The notes under the pieces were generated by a model. The model was not told the DNA's origin. It worked only from the letters and a program-made list of their open reading frames with translations, and made no database searches. From NCBI GenBank assembly GCA_951812575.1, contig OX638322.1:2851925-2915924 (forward strand): a stretch of 64,000 nucleotides of DNA, given 5' to 3'. Positions 26,065 to 34,921 of this stretch are shown here, one piece after another. How positions within the stretch are numbered: position 1 is the first letter of the stretch; each line of letters begins with the position of its first letter. Made by a program: the position numbers and the translations under genes. Source of the DNA: Candidatus Binatia bacterium (lineage in GTDB: Bacteria; Desulfobacterota; Binatia; Bin18).

Positions 26065-27192
26065 TTAATCGAAATGGTATACTCTGGCGGCGTTGCCCCC
26101 GGCTATACTGGCCTTCTCGTCCTGGGTGCACTCGGCGAGAATCTGATCGAGAATCTGCCGCGACCGGGGAAAGGTAGACTCGGGATGGGGATAATCAGAG
26201 CCCCACATGAGATTCTCCACTCCAATAAGGTGCCGGTCACGAATGCCCAAGGCGTCTTCTTGGAAACTCAGAAAGACATTATGGTGGAAATAATCGCTGG
26301 GCAGCAGCGCGTTCTTAAACCGGCGGTGGCTCCTTGCTTGAGGGCGTTGGGTATAGGTGTTGTCCAGCCGGTTCAAGAAGTGTGGGGCCCACGAGAGTTC
26401 TTGCTCTACAGAAACGACCCGCAGGCGCGGATAGCGCTCGAAGACGCCACCGAAGATCATATGGGCCAGAGACATGCGCACCCAGTGGTCAATATTGGTG
26501 AAAAAGGCCGGCGGAATATCCTCGACATCTAATGCCGAGTCCTGCGACTCTGTCCTGTTCGTCGCGACGTGCAGGCTCAGCGGCATATCCAGATCCTGGG
26601 CAGCAGCCCACAGCGGATCATACTCAGCCGAATCATAGGATCGCCCGGCAGGAGGCGACACGGTGATCATAGCTCCAGCCAGGCCGAGTGTGGCACATCG
26701 CGTGAGCTCTTTAATCGCCTCTTGAACCTCATCAAGGTTGAGCATCGCGATACCTTTTATCCGGTGTGGGAACGGCCGGCAGAAATCAGCCAGCCAGTCA
26801 TTATACGCCCGGCACAGAGCGGAGAACAGCGCGCCATCGGGAAGGCCGTACAGTATAAGCCCCTGGGTAGGATAGATAACGCTCCCCTCAACTCCGTCGA
26901 GTTCCATGTCTTTCAGATGGGCCTCGGGAATATAGCTCCCCGGCCAGACGTCTTTGAGTGACCCGGTAAAACTCACCTTCTCGGGATCCTCAAATCGTAC
27001 GCCCGTCAGTGCTCCCCCGGACGCCCCGCTGACGCCCTTCAACCCCTCGCAGACCCACCAGTCGGTGGCATCTTCGGCGCGGTGGACAACGCGGGGGGCG
27101 CGTTCTCTGAACTGGGGCTCTACTCTGCTGGTCCACAAGTCGGACGGTTCAAAAATATGGCTATCCGACGAAATGACTCGGTAACTGTCCAT
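26065..27192 (-). CDS. Amidohydrolase family 2 (ACMSD-like) protein
   Basis: 375 aa, related to the protein at 19459-20679. It has the N-terminal S-S-D-S-H-I-F-E-P motif (where D-x-H is the usual metal pair), L-S-L-H-V-A-T-N and the C-terminal W-G-S-D-Y-P-H-P-E-S-T. The family includes ACMSD, gamma-resorcylate decarboxylase and hydrolases of polyketide-like or aromatic acids. Start: ATG 27192 after CAGGAGGGGCAATT. It faces the HpaB-like gene (convergent, 38 bases apart) and is divergent from the LLM-Rieske operon. Confidence 0.85.
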   Translation of the reverse strand: MDSYRVISSDSHIFEPSDLWTSRVEPQFRERAPRVVHRAEDATDWWVCEGLKGVSGASGGALTGVRFEDPEKVSFTGSLKDVWPGSYIPEAHLKDMELDGVEGSVIYPTQGLILYGLPDGALFSALCRAYNDWLADFCRPFPHRIKGIAMLNLDEVQEAIKELTRCATLGLAGAMITVSPPAGRSYDSAEYDPLWAAAQDLDMPLSLHVATNRTESQDSALDVEDIPPAFFTNIDHWVRMSLAHMIFGGVFERYPRLRVVSVEQELSWAPHFLNRLDNTYTQRPQARSHRRFKNALLPSDYFHHNVFLSFQEDALGIRDRHLIGVENLMWGSDYPHPESTFPRSRQILDQILAECTQDEKASIAGGNAARVYHFD

Positions 27193-27496
27193 AATTGCCC
27201 CTCCTGTGCGAGACGGTCTTGCCGCTCATCGTTCCGACCTGAACATACAGCGAAGCAATGCAGAGCTCAGAGGAAGCGAACGGAACGAGAACATCCGACC
27301 GGATTGGAGCTCAAGCCGAAACCGCTTATATCGTGACTATTTCCCCGCTTCGCACACTCGACGAGGGACGTCAACACGTTCCTGGCTCGCTCACGCCATA
27401 ACGCTGATTCGAGAGCCGACTGCGGCTGCTCCAAACATTGACAGTCCCCGCTCAGAGGAGAATAATTTTAACGGCTTCACCAAAGGAGGGCAGGGT
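27193..27496. other. Divergent intergenic region
   Basis: 304 bases between the ACMSD-like gene (minus) and the LLM-Rieske-NicX-like operon (plus). Apart from the promoter at 27438-27466, nothing coding or repeated is recognised, though the frame is open on the plus strand from 27206. Confidence 0.5.
27438..27466 (+). promoter_or_regulatory. Strong sigma70-type promoter of the LLM-Rieske operon
   Basis: TTGACA (27438-27443), a 17-base spacer and AATAAT (27461-27466, five of six to consensus). It lies 30 bases before ATG 27497, with AAAGGAGGGCAGGGT as ribosome-binding site. This is the best promoter match noticed in the window. Confidence 0.65.
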
Positions 27497-28537
27497 ATGA
27501 TGCGATTCGGGATCGGTCCGTTCTCTATGCAGCTCCGGCCGGACTCCGGCCAGACCCACGCGCAGCTCTATCGTGAGATGCTGGACCAGATTGTCATTGC
27601 CGAAGAGATTGGGTTTGAATCGGCCTGGCTGGTCGAGCACCACTTTCTGGAAGACGGTATCTGCCCCTCGCTTTTGGTGACGGCGGCGGCCATGGCCGCG
27701 CGGACATCAAAGCTCACCATCGGGACGAGCATGTATCTCTTGCCGCTCCATCGGCCGGTCCAGGCCGCCGAGGACGTGGCGGTGCTCGATAATATCGCGG
27801 CGGGTCGTTTTATCTTCGGCGTCGCGACCGGCTACCGACCGGAGGAGTTCGCCGCGTACGAAGAACAGCGTTCGGGGCGTGAGCCACGGATGGAAGAACA
27901 GCTCGATCTGATGATTCGGGGCTGGACAACCGAACGCTTCTCGTTTTCGGGCCAGTACTACCAGGTGGAAGACCTGTCCATTACCCCCAAGCCTGTCCAA
28001 CAGCCGCACCCGCCGATCTGGATCGGGGCCTCAACCCGCGGCGGGGTGCGCCGGGCGGCCCAGTGGGGGTCGGCCTTGGTGGCTTCGCCCCGGCATCATC
28101 TAAATGAACTGAAAGAGCACTACCGGATGTATCGGCAGCAGCTCCAGCGGTTCAATAAGACGTCCAGCGCCACGCCGGTCATTCGCGAGGTCTATGTGGC
28201 TGAGACCACGGCCCAAGCCGAGGAAGAGGCCCGGGAGGGCATCATGTATCTGCACGCCGGGATGTACGGCAAGTGGGCCAATGTCCGCCCGCTCAAGGAT
28301 GATAAGGGCGAGTTGGTCAAGGACCCGGCGAGCGTGACCTTTGACACCCACCGGGAGCGATTCATTATCGGCGACCCGGATCACTGCATTCGGGAGATCG
28401 AGAAATACCAGCAAGAATTAGGCATGGATTATCTGCTGTGTTGGATGCAGTTCCCTGGGGTGGATCAGGCCAAAACGGTGCGGGCCATGCGTCTCTTTGC
28501 CAAAGAGGTGATGCCCCATTTTCAAAAAAGCGCGTAG
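27497..28537 (+). CDS. LLM-class flavin/F420-dependent oxidoreductase
   Basis: 346 aa luciferase-like monooxygenase. It has E-I-G-F-E-S-A-W-L-V-E-H-H-F (about 33-46, the E-H-H-F form of the flavin monooxygenase branch), T-I-G-T-S-M-Y-L-L-P, G-R-F-I-F-G-V-A-T-G-Y-R-P-E-E-F and P-H-P-P-I-W-I-G-A-S. Start: ATG 27497, set by AAAGGAGGGCAGGGT; the frame is open upstream only by chance. First gene of a tight plus-strand operon: 32 bases to the Rieske oxygenase, then 12 bases to the NicX-like gene. A role in the same pathway is inferred. Confidence 0.85.
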   Translation: MMRFGIGPFSMQLRPDSGQTHAQLYREMLDQIVIAEEIGFESAWLVEHHFLEDGICPSLLVTAAAMAARTSKLTIGTSMYLLPLHRPVQAAEDVAVLDNIAAGRFIFGVATGYRPEEFAAYEEQRSGREPRMEEQLDLMIRGWTTERFSFSGQYYQVEDLSITPKPVQQPHPPIWIGASTRGGVRRAAQWGSALVASPRHHLNELKEHYRMYRQQLQRFNKTSSATPVIREVYVAETTAQAEEEAREGIMYLHAGMYGKWANVRPLKDDKGELVKDPASVTFDTHRERFIIGDPDHCIREIEKYQQELGMDYLLCWMQFPGVDQAKTVRAMRLFAKEVMPHFQKSA

Positions 28538-28569
28538 CCATTCGCTGCTATTCATCGAGAGGACATACC

Positions 28570-29712
28570 ATGGGTCATATACAGCAGGCACAGCAAGACG
28601 AGTATACGCTACCGCCGCGGCCGCAAGCCCGCCACCTGCCAGGTCACATCTATACCTCTCCTGAGATCTTCGAGCGAGAAAAGCGGCAGATCTTCTTAAA
28701 GGACTGGCTGTGTGTGGGCCGGGTCGAAGAATTAGAGAAGCCCGGCGATTACTTCGCGCTTCGGATCGTTGATGAGCCGGTCGTTGTGTGCCGGGATCAG
28801 ACCGGACAATTCAACGCCTTCTCAAATGTGTGCGCCCATCGGGGGACCGAGGTCGCCAGCGGGAGTGGGAACAAACAATCCTTCAGCTGTCCGTATCATG
28901 GTTGGACCTATGACCTCACCGGCAAGCTCCTGAACGCCCCGTACGTCGAGGATGTGGCAGGGTTCCAGCCGACCGCCTGCCGCCTACCGACGGTCAAACT
29001 GGATACCTGGGACGGGTATCTGTTCATAAATTTCGATGCCGGGAGTGAAAGCCTGGCTTCGTTTCTGGGCGATGCCCCTCAGGTCTACGGAGCCTATCAG
29101 TGCGAGAAACTCCGGCTGGCCGCCAAGTTCAGCTTCACGCTCGACTGCAACTGGAAGCTGATGTGCGAAAACCTGGTTGATATCTATCATATTGCGGTCC
29201 TGCACGCCGCGACGTTTGGGCCGCATCAGCCGCTCGAAACCTACAAGTTTACGCTCACCGAAGGCGGCTATCACGGACGCTTTAAGGGTGGCACTCTCAC
29301 GCCCGATGGCCAGTCCCTGTTTGGTCCGATGCCCTGGCTGCCTACGGAATTGCACAGTGGTGGATATTCCAGCCACATTCGCCCCAATATGGCATTCTTT
29401 CCTCGTTTCGACTTCTTCAGCTTCATTACCTCGTGGCCCGTGGACGGACCGGAGGAAAGCCAAGGCATGGTGTACCTGCTGTTTCCCGCCGAGCATTTTG
29501 CCCAACAGGATTTTCAGGAAAAAATCCAGGTCTATGAGGAGTTCATACAGACGGTACTGGGGGAGGATGTCAGTATGGTCCAGTCCTTACAGCGGGGCTT
29601 TAAATCACAAGCCTATCGGCCTGGACCGTTCTCCAGATATGAAGCGGCTGTGCACAATATGATTACGTACAATATGAAGCGGATTGGTTTTGAGACCGAA
29701 CCGGTCAATTAA
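28570..29712 (+). CDS. Rieske-type aromatic-ring-hydroxylating oxygenase, alpha subunit
   Basis: 380 aa. Rieske 2Fe-2S ligands: Cys88-x-His90 (C-A-H-R-G) and Cys107-x-x-His110 (C-P-Y-H-G-W). Mononuclear iron site: N-L-V-D-I-Y-H-I-A-V-L-H, giving bridging Asp204, His207 and His212. Such oxygenases hydroxylate aromatic or N-methyl substrates with electrons from a ferredoxin/reductase that is not encoded nearby. Start: ATG 28570 after GAGAGGACATACC. Middle gene of the LLM-Rieske-NicX-like operon. Its closest relative in the window is 45886-47031, with nearly the same N-terminal H-L-P-G...Y-T-S-P-E-I-F. Confidence 0.9.
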   Translation: MGHIQQAQQDEYTLPPRPQARHLPGHIYTSPEIFEREKRQIFLKDWLCVGRVEELEKPGDYFALRIVDEPVVVCRDQTGQFNAFSNVCAHRGTEVASGSGNKQSFSCPYHGWTYDLTGKLLNAPYVEDVAGFQPTACRLPTVKLDTWDGYLFINFDAGSESLASFLGDAPQVYGAYQCEKLRLAAKFSFTLDCNWKLMCENLVDIYHIAVLHAATFGPHQPLETYKFTLTEGGYHGRFKGGTLTPDGQSLFGPMPWLPTELHSGGYSSHIRPNMAFFPRFDFFSFITSWPVDGPEESQGMVYLLFPAEHFAQQDFQEKIQVYEEFIQTVLGEDVSMVQSLQRGFKSQAYRPGPFSRYEAAVHNMITYNMKRIGFETEPVN

Positions 29713-29724
29713 GAGGTAAGCGTC

Positions 29725-30768
29725 ATGATGAACAACGGGATTACTCCGGAATTAGCCAACGCCGCCTCGGTGCTGGCGACGGATATGATGTGTATCAAAG
29801 CAGGCGAGAGTGTCCTGATCTCGGCCGATACGAGTACGGACATGCCCGCGGTGGAGGCGGTCCAGAACGCCTGCTGTAGTGCGGGGGCAAAGGTCGCGAC
29901 GATCGTGCTTGCACCGCGGCTGCCGTATCAGGGCGCGTTGGCCGACACCTACCTGCCCGATCACTTCAGGGCGGCAGTCCGGGAATGTGATGTCTGGATT
30001 GATCTGTGCTTTCCCTATCTGGCCGGCTCCAAGGCTTTTGACTCGGCCATGCAAAATCAGCGAACCCGCTATTTCCTGGGCGCCGATATTGGGGCCGGCG
30101 GGTTAGCGCGCCTGCTGGGCAAGGGCAAGCTCGACCAACTCTTTGCCCTCTCGAATGCCTTTGGCGCGCTCGTCGGCGAAGCGAGCGGCAAGGAGTGTCG
30201 CATTACCAACCGCCTGGGTACGGATGTCACCTTTACCCTGGCCGAGCCGGATGGATTTGCGCTGGCCAAAGCCGAAGAGCCGGGTGGGTATTTTGTTCCG
30301 GGCACGGTGGTCTTGATTCCAGAGTTGGAGTCAGTCCGCGGTGTGATCAAATGTGAGACCGTCTTCCATGAGTATTATACGACCATGGCCGAACCCCTCA
30401 GTCTCGCCCTGAACGGAAAGATTCAGGAGGTGACCGGCGGTGGGCCGGAACGACGAGTGATGGAGCGTGCCCTGCGCCGAGCCGGGGGTGGAGAATTCGG
30501 CTATGTGGTCCACTTTTCTTGTGGCCTCCACCCAGGGGCTCGCTTTACCGGGAAATCGTTCATCGAAGATCAGCGCATCACCGGCTATAACGCCATCGGC
30601 CTGGGCTTACCACCGTGGATGCCGGGAGGGGGGGAAAACCACCCCGACGCGGTGATGTCGTTGCAATCGATAGCAATCGCTGACCAGCAAATCGTCAAAG
30701 ACGGAACAATCGTCAGCCCACCTGCTCTGGTTGAACTGGCCGAGGAGGTGAACGCAGCGTTGAGCTGA
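29725..30768 (+). CDS. M29-aminopeptidase-fold protein, possibly NicX-like ring-cleaving dioxygenase
   Basis: 347 aa of the family shared by thermophilic M29 aminopeptidases and 2,5-dihydroxypyridine 5,6-dioxygenase (NicX). The N-terminal half has a C-I-K-A-G-E-S-V-L-I-S-A-D segment. The C-terminal metal region has C-E-T-V-F-H-E, H-F-S-C-G-L-H-P-G-A-R and E-N-H-P-D-A-V-M. Its position 12 bases after a Rieske oxygenase fits ring cleavage after hydroxylation better than peptide cleavage (inference). Start: ATG 29725 after AAGAGGTAAGCGTC; the second Met at 29728 is equally possible. Last gene of its operon, convergent with 30771-31121. Confidence 0.65.
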   Translation: MMNNGITPELANAASVLATDMMCIKAGESVLISADTSTDMPAVEAVQNACCSAGAKVATIVLAPRLPYQGALADTYLPDHFRAAVRECDVWIDLCFPYLAGSKAFDSAMQNQRTRYFLGADIGAGGLARLLGKGKLDQLFALSNAFGALVGEASGKECRITNRLGTDVTFTLAEPDGFALAKAEEPGGYFVPGTVVLIPELESVRGVIKCETVFHEYYTTMAEPLSLALNGKIQEVTGGGPERRVMERALRRAGGGEFGYVVHFSCGLHPGARFTGKSFIEDQRITGYNAIGLGLPPWMPGGGENHPDAVMSLQSIAIADQQIVKDGTIVSPPALVELAEEVNAALS

Positions 30769-30770
30769 GT

Positions 30771-31121
30771 TTATCGTTTCGTCCGCTCGTGGTCGGGAAT
30801 AAAGCGCTGCGGATCGAAGCCGGCGGGCACGCTGGGCTGCTGATGGAGTTCCACGGCGGTGGTGATTTCGGCCATAGCCAGGGCTAGATATAAGAGCCGC
30901 CGGGCCTTTTGGGGCAGCGCGTCTGGCGGCTCTGGCGGGAATGTACTCAGATAGGTGAGGACGGCCTCCATGCGGGGCAGCAGGGTGTCGTAGAAGGCTT
31001 GAATCTGAGCCATGGTGCTGCTGAGGCGCTGCTGGTTACGCTCGGTTTCGGTCGCCAGCGCCCAAACCGCGGCCAGCGGCTCAAGGTCGGTGAACGGCTC
31101 GGGCAGGCTCGTATCGGACAT
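30771..31121 (-). CDS. Small Rieske-associated protein of unknown function (copy A)
   Basis: 116 aa, not matched to any family I know. It is mostly helical by composition and has no signal peptide, membrane segment or Cys. It is clearly paralogous to the 107-aa protein at 48737-49060. Shared blocks include L-P-E-P-F near the start, W-A-L-A-T-E, R-L-S-S-x-M, I-Q-A-F-Y-D, E-A-V-x-x-Y-L and a late A-V-E-L. In both places the gene directly follows a Rieske oxygenase alpha gene (here 3 bases after its stop). This suggests an accessory or stabilising subunit of those oxygenases, acting in the cytosol. Function is inferred from linkage only. Confidence 0.7.
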   Translation of the reverse strand: MSDTSLPEPFTDLEPLAAVWALATETERNQQRLSSTMAQIQAFYDTLLPRMEAVLTYLSTFPPEPPDALPQKARRLLYLALAMAEITTAVELHQQPSVPAGFDPQRFIPDHERTKR

Positions 31122-31124
31122 GGC

Positions 31125-32369
31125 TCACTCCGCTTGTCCGTCGCTGGCGAGCAGCTCTTCCGCCACCTTATGGGCGTGGCGGATCAGCAATTCCTGGTCC
31201 TGGACCGGATAGTGGCTCAGGACGCCCGACTCGATCCCGCGCTGGGTGTTTTCCAGGGTGCTGCCGTCTTCCAGCCACACGTCCCGCGCCAGGCATTTAT
31301 TATATTCGCGCGTCACCGACTCGGCGGCGGTCGTGGGCTGCGGGAAATAGCCCCGCGCGTTCCAGGTCGAGCGATGCACCGTCTCCGGCAACATGGTATG
31401 GGCGACAAACAGAAAGGGGCTCAGAATCACCAAGTGAAAGTTGGGAAAGATATAATAAATATCAAAGAACCACTGTCTGCTGCGCGTGGGATTGACCCCC
31501 AGGGGCCAGCGGTCCATATCTCGCGCACTGGGAAAGGTTTTGAAGCTGGCCCCGAATTGGGCCATCAATAGCTCCATGGGTGTGCGTTGGGTATTCCGGC
31601 GGTCGCCGTAAAACGACATCATGCTGTGGCGGCGAAAGAGTTTGGCGTCGAGGACGTGGCAGGACGGCTGCTGCTTATTCATCATCACCTTGCCGGCGAA
31701 CTGCTGATGCAGCGCTTTGCCATGATAGAATTCGAGTTGCGAGTCGCGTAGAATCCGCCAGTTGCATTTCTGCTCGGCCGTATACGACCAGCTCAGCGGC
31801 AGACGGTCAAACGCATAGCCGCGCAGCAGATCAACTACTTCGCCCAGATACTGGTGCAGCGTTTCCGGTGGGTCGGGATCAAGATTGATAAAAATAAATC
31901 CTTCCCAGACATCCGTGGCAATCGGACTCAGGCCGTAGTCCCGTTTGTCAAAGTCAAAGAACATATCTTCTTCCGGCACCCCGATCAGGCGGCCGTCCGA
32001 GGCATAGGTCCAGCCGTGGAAGCGGCACGTCAACCCGGTCCCGCACGCGCCACGGTCGTTCCAGGCCAGTCGATTGCCGCGATGTTTGCACACATTGTGA
32101 AACCCGCGTACCCGACCGTCTTTGCCCCGGACGAGGAGGGCCGAGGTTTTACCGACCGCAATATCCAGCACCAGATAATCGCCCGGCTGCGGGATCTCTT
32201 CGACCTTCTTGCCCGTACATATCCAGGACCGGCTGAAAATTTTCTCGCGCTCCCGCTCAAAATACTCCGCGGAAAGATAGGGTGTGATCGGTAAGGACCC
32301 AGTTCCCAGCTCTGGGTGGTCGAGCGTCCAGCGTTTGCCGTTCACGTGTGTGTCTGTACTGTCTTGCAT
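31125..32369 (-). CDS. Rieske oxygenase alpha subunit with Glu at the bridging position (copy A)
   Basis: 414 aa. Rieske ligands Cys94-x-His96 (C-K-H-R-G) and Cys115-x-x-His118 (C-R-F-H-G-W). The iron site reads Q-L-E-F-Y-H-G-K-A-L-H: His216 and His221 are present, but Glu213 stands where classical enzymes have the Asp that links the two metal centres. CntA carnitine oxygenase is known to use Glu there. Start: ATG 32369 (GAGGGATGCG upstream); the longer frame runs into the divergent gene's promoter region. It is followed immediately by the small protein at 30771-31121. Paralogue of 49060-50253. No reductase adjoins. Confidence 0.85.
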   Translation of the reverse strand: MQDSTDTHVNGKRWTLDHPELGTGSLPITPYLSAEYFEREREKIFSRSWICTGKKVEEIPQPGDYLVLDIAVGKTSALLVRGKDGRVRGFHNVCKHRGNRLAWNDRGACGTGLTCRFHGWTYASDGRLIGVPEEDMFFDFDKRDYGLSPIATDVWEGFIFINLDPDPPETLHQYLGEVVDLLRGYAFDRLPLSWSYTAEQKCNWRILRDSQLEFYHGKALHQQFAGKVMMNKQQPSCHVLDAKLFRRHSMMSFYGDRRNTQRTPMELLMAQFGASFKTFPSARDMDRWPLGVNPTRSRQWFFDIYYIFPNFHLVILSPFLFVAHTMLPETVHRSTWNARGYFPQPTTAAESVTREYNKCLARDVWLEDGSTLENTQRGIESGVLSHYPVQDQELLIRHAHKVAEELLASDGQAE

Positions 32370-32597
32370 CGCATCCCTCGTCGATGTGTTGTCCTCGAAT
32401 GATGATGTTATCCTGCTCCATCTCGGTCGGGAATACAATGGACGCCGCGCCGTCGCTTTGCAGCTGAACAAATTTTCCTGCTCGGGAGCCGTCGGGTTGA
32501 CAGGCCGGCTGCTGTGGGGAGATAAAGCCGTATGGTGCAGGGTTCTTTCCCGATTCTGGACAGCCTGACCCCGTAGCCGAAGACAAGGAGGGCGGTC

Positions 32598-33791
32598 ATG
32601 AACTTTCAGGTCAGCGAAGCAGGGACACGCCTCCAGCAGCGGAGCCGGCGGTTGGCAGCAGACTTCGCCACCCGCGCCGCCACGCATGACCAGGAAGCCA
32701 GCCATCCGCTGGAAAACTATGCGGCCCTGCGCCGGGAGGGATTCTACAGTCTCAATGTTCCCCCAGAGATGGGCGGAGAGGGCGTCGGGCTACTCAACTA
32801 CTCCCTGGCGGCCGAGGAACTCGCCCAGGGCTGTCCGGCCACGGCCCTCTCGTTCAATATGCACCTGTCGATCATCGGTCCCCTTTTTGAGAGTCCAATC
32901 GTCCCCCCGGACACCAAGCAGCGCCTGGCCGATCTGGTCGTCAAAGAGCAAAGGCTGATTGCCGGGAACTTCTCCGAGCCGAGGACGTCCGGACTGCTGG
33001 CTACCTACCAACCGGCCACGCGCGCCCGGCAGGTTGCGGGCGGATATCAGATCACCGGCAGAAAAGCGTTTGCTTCCATGTTGGAAGCGGCTGACTTCTG
33101 TGCCGTGCTGGCGCATCCTGAGGAGGTCGATAAGCCTGGGGCCGCTCTCCTGCTGATGGTTCCACGCCGGGCGCCGGGACGGCGCGTCGACGAGATATGG
33201 GATACGCTCGGTATGCGGGCGACGCGTAGTGACTCTCTTATTCTCGAAGACTGTTTCGTGTCGCAGGACGCCGTGCTCTACCAGACCGACGATATCCTGC
33301 CTTTCATCCGTAGTGGGGCGAACTGGCTGTGGGCCTCCTATACGGCGGTGTATCTGGGTGTAGCCGCGGCCGCCTACAACGCCGTACGTGAGCTGGTGCA
33401 GGAAAGGGTCCCGCGGGGCTATACCCAGCCGATGGCCTACCACCCGGATGTGCGCCGGCGGGTGGCCGATATGAGCGTGGACCTGGAGGCCGCCCGGCTG
33501 CTGACCTATCATTCGGCCTGGCTCAGCGACACCCAGGGACCGACCTCGGAGACCGTGGCGGCGCTGTTCCGCGCCAAGTATCTGGTTGGCGAGGCCGGGG
33601 CGCGGATCACGCGGACGGCGCTCACGCTGGGAGGCGCCCATGCGCTCTTCAAGACCGTCCCGCTTGAGCGGCTGTTCCGGGACGGCGCCGTCGGGCCGGT
33701 CCAGTTCCCACCCAGCGACTATTGTCTGTCCAGCGTCGGGACCCTGGAACTCGGGCTCGATCCGAGCGAGATCGTGCCGCCGCTCAAATAA
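32598..33791 (+). CDS. Acyl-CoA dehydrogenase family protein
   Basis: 397 aa, normal length for the family. It has an N-terminal helical domain with R-R-E-G-F-Y-S-L-N-V-P-P-E-M-G-G-E-G, a beta domain with S-E-P-R-T-S-G and Y-Q-I-T-G-R-K-A-F-A-S, and a C-terminal helical bundle with R-A-K-Y-L and L-G-G-A-H-A-L. FAD-dependent; it either desaturates acyl-CoAs or acts as a related oxidase or monooxygenase. Start: ATG 32598 after AAGGAGGGCGGTC. It is divergent from the Rieske gene (229-base gap) and followed after 13 bases by the Asp-box protein at 33805, likely the same transcript. Confidence 0.85.
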   Translation: MNFQVSEAGTRLQQRSRRLAADFATRAATHDQEASHPLENYAALRREGFYSLNVPPEMGGEGVGLLNYSLAAEELAQGCPATALSFNMHLSIIGPLFESPIVPPDTKQRLADLVVKEQRLIAGNFSEPRTSGLLATYQPATRARQVAGGYQITGRKAFASMLEAADFCAVLAHPEEVDKPGAALLLMVPRRAPGRRVDEIWDTLGMRATRSDSLILEDCFVSQDAVLYQTDDILPFIRSGANWLWASYTAVYLGVAAAAYNAVRELVQERVPRGYTQPMAYHPDVRRRVADMSVDLEAARLLTYHSAWLSDTQGPTSETVAALFRAKYLVGEAGARITRTALTLGGAHALFKTVPLERLFRDGAVGPVQFPPSDYCLSSVGTLELGLDPSEIVPPLK

Positions 33792-33804
33792 GGAGGAAGA
33801 GGCT

Positions 33805-34878
33805 ATGGCAACGGACAACAGCACATCGTACGTCTTCGCCGGTCTGGCCGGTGACACCAGCCCAGGCATCGAATGGGTAGAAAAGCATATGGGTATCAAG
33901 CTGGTCGTCAAAAGCGGCCTGTATCGGAGTGTGTTCGGGCAGGGGGAGTGGGAGCCGATCACGCAGGGGCTGCCGGACGCGCCCGAGGTCCGCGCCATCA
34001 CCATCCATCCCCACCGGCCCGAGGTGGTCTACGTCGCCACTCAAGAGGGCCCGTACCGCAGCGATGATCACGGCGACCACTGGGAGAAGGTGGTGGTCCC
34101 TGACCACGGCCTGCCCATGTGGTCGCTATTATTCCATCCGGCCGACCCGCAGATCATGTTCGCCGGGTACGAGTCTGCGGAGATATATCGCAGCGACGAC
34201 GCCGGAGAGCGTTGGCATCAGCTCCCGGTGAGCGTCCGTTTCCCCGATGTGACCATGCCTCCTCAGGGCATACCGGCCAAGCGGGTGCTGATGATGTCCG
34301 GCAGCGTTGCCGACCGGGACGAACTGTACGCCTCCCTGGAAGTCGGGGGGCTGCTCCGGTCTCTGGACGGGGGGGAACACTGGCAGAACCTCAGTCACGG
34401 TCAATACCTCACCGACGATACCGTGGACATGCACGGCGTGCTGGCCAGCCGTCTGAGTCCGGGAACGGTCACGGCCATCTGTCGCGTCGGTATGTTTCGC
34501 AGCACCGACCGGGGCGACCACTGGCAGCGCGTACCCATTGAGCCGCTGAACGACCACGGCACCACTTATTGCCGCTGCCTGCGTGAGGTGCCAGGTATGC
34601 CCACCAAGCTGTGGCTGTCCGGCGGGGGCGATTTCGAGAGCAACGTCGGTGGCCTGTTCCACAGCGAGGACGGCGGTCTGAACTGGGAGCGGGTGGATAT
34701 TGGCCATGCGGTCAACAGCACCCTCTTCGCCATGTCCATCGACCAACGCCACACCGACCGTATGGTCTGCGCCAGCAAAAAGGGTCAGGTGTTCACCAGC
34801 GCTGACGCCGGTGCAACCTGGAGTGCGCAGGCGCTGCCGGCTGATGCCGATCAGGTCTATTGCGTGGCCACCGGCTAG
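33805..34878 (+). CDS. Asp-box (BNR) repeat beta-propeller protein
   Basis: 357 aa. Six Asp-box motifs (S-x-D-x-G-x-x-W) are visible: S-D-D-H-G-D-H-W, S-D-D-A-G-E-R-W, S-L-D-G-G-E-H-W, S-T-D-R-G-D-H-W, S-E-D-G-G-L-N-W and S-A-D-A-G-A-T-W. This indicates a six- or seven-bladed sialidase/VPS10-like propeller. No signal peptide is evident, so a cytosolic place is likely. Sialidase catalytic residues were not recognised, so enzymatic activity is not claimed. Start: ATG 33805 after AAGGAGGAAGAGGCT. It ends in TAG inside the CTAG of a half palindromic element, as the first gene of the window does. Probably co-transcribed with the upstream acyl-CoA dehydrogenase-like gene. Confidence 0.8.
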   Translation: MATDNSTSYVFAGLAGDTSPGIEWVEKHMGIKLVVKSGLYRSVFGQGEWEPITQGLPDAPEVRAITIHPHRPEVVYVATQEGPYRSDDHGDHWEKVVVPDHGLPMWSLLFHPADPQIMFAGYESAEIYRSDDAGERWHQLPVSVRFPDVTMPPQGIPAKRVLMMSGSVADRDELYASLEVGGLLRSLDGGEHWQNLSHGQYLTDDTVDMHGVLASRLSPGTVTAICRVGMFRSTDRGDHWQRVPIEPLNDHGTTYCRCLREVPGMPTKLWLSGGGDFESNVGGLFHSEDGGLNWERVDIGHAVNSTLFAMSIDQRHTDRMVCASKKGQVFTSADAGATWSAQALPADADQVYCVATG

Positions 34879-34905
34879 AGCAATTTATGATTCTGGTCAT
34901 AGGGG
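34875..34905. repeat. Half CTAG-palindrome element
   Basis: Begins CTAGAGCAATTTATGATTCT, matching the terminus of the CTAG palindrome family (compare the complement of the right end at 44119). Only this end is recognisable. The T-A-G is the stop codon of the upstream Asp-box gene. Confidence 0.5.
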
Positions 34906-34921
34906 CGAATCTTGTATTCGT

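Noticed and set aside
32790..34004. 404-codon minus-strand frame across the acyl-CoA dehydrogenase and Asp-box genes
   Set aside because: It spans two well-supported plus-strand genes and has no recognisable domain.
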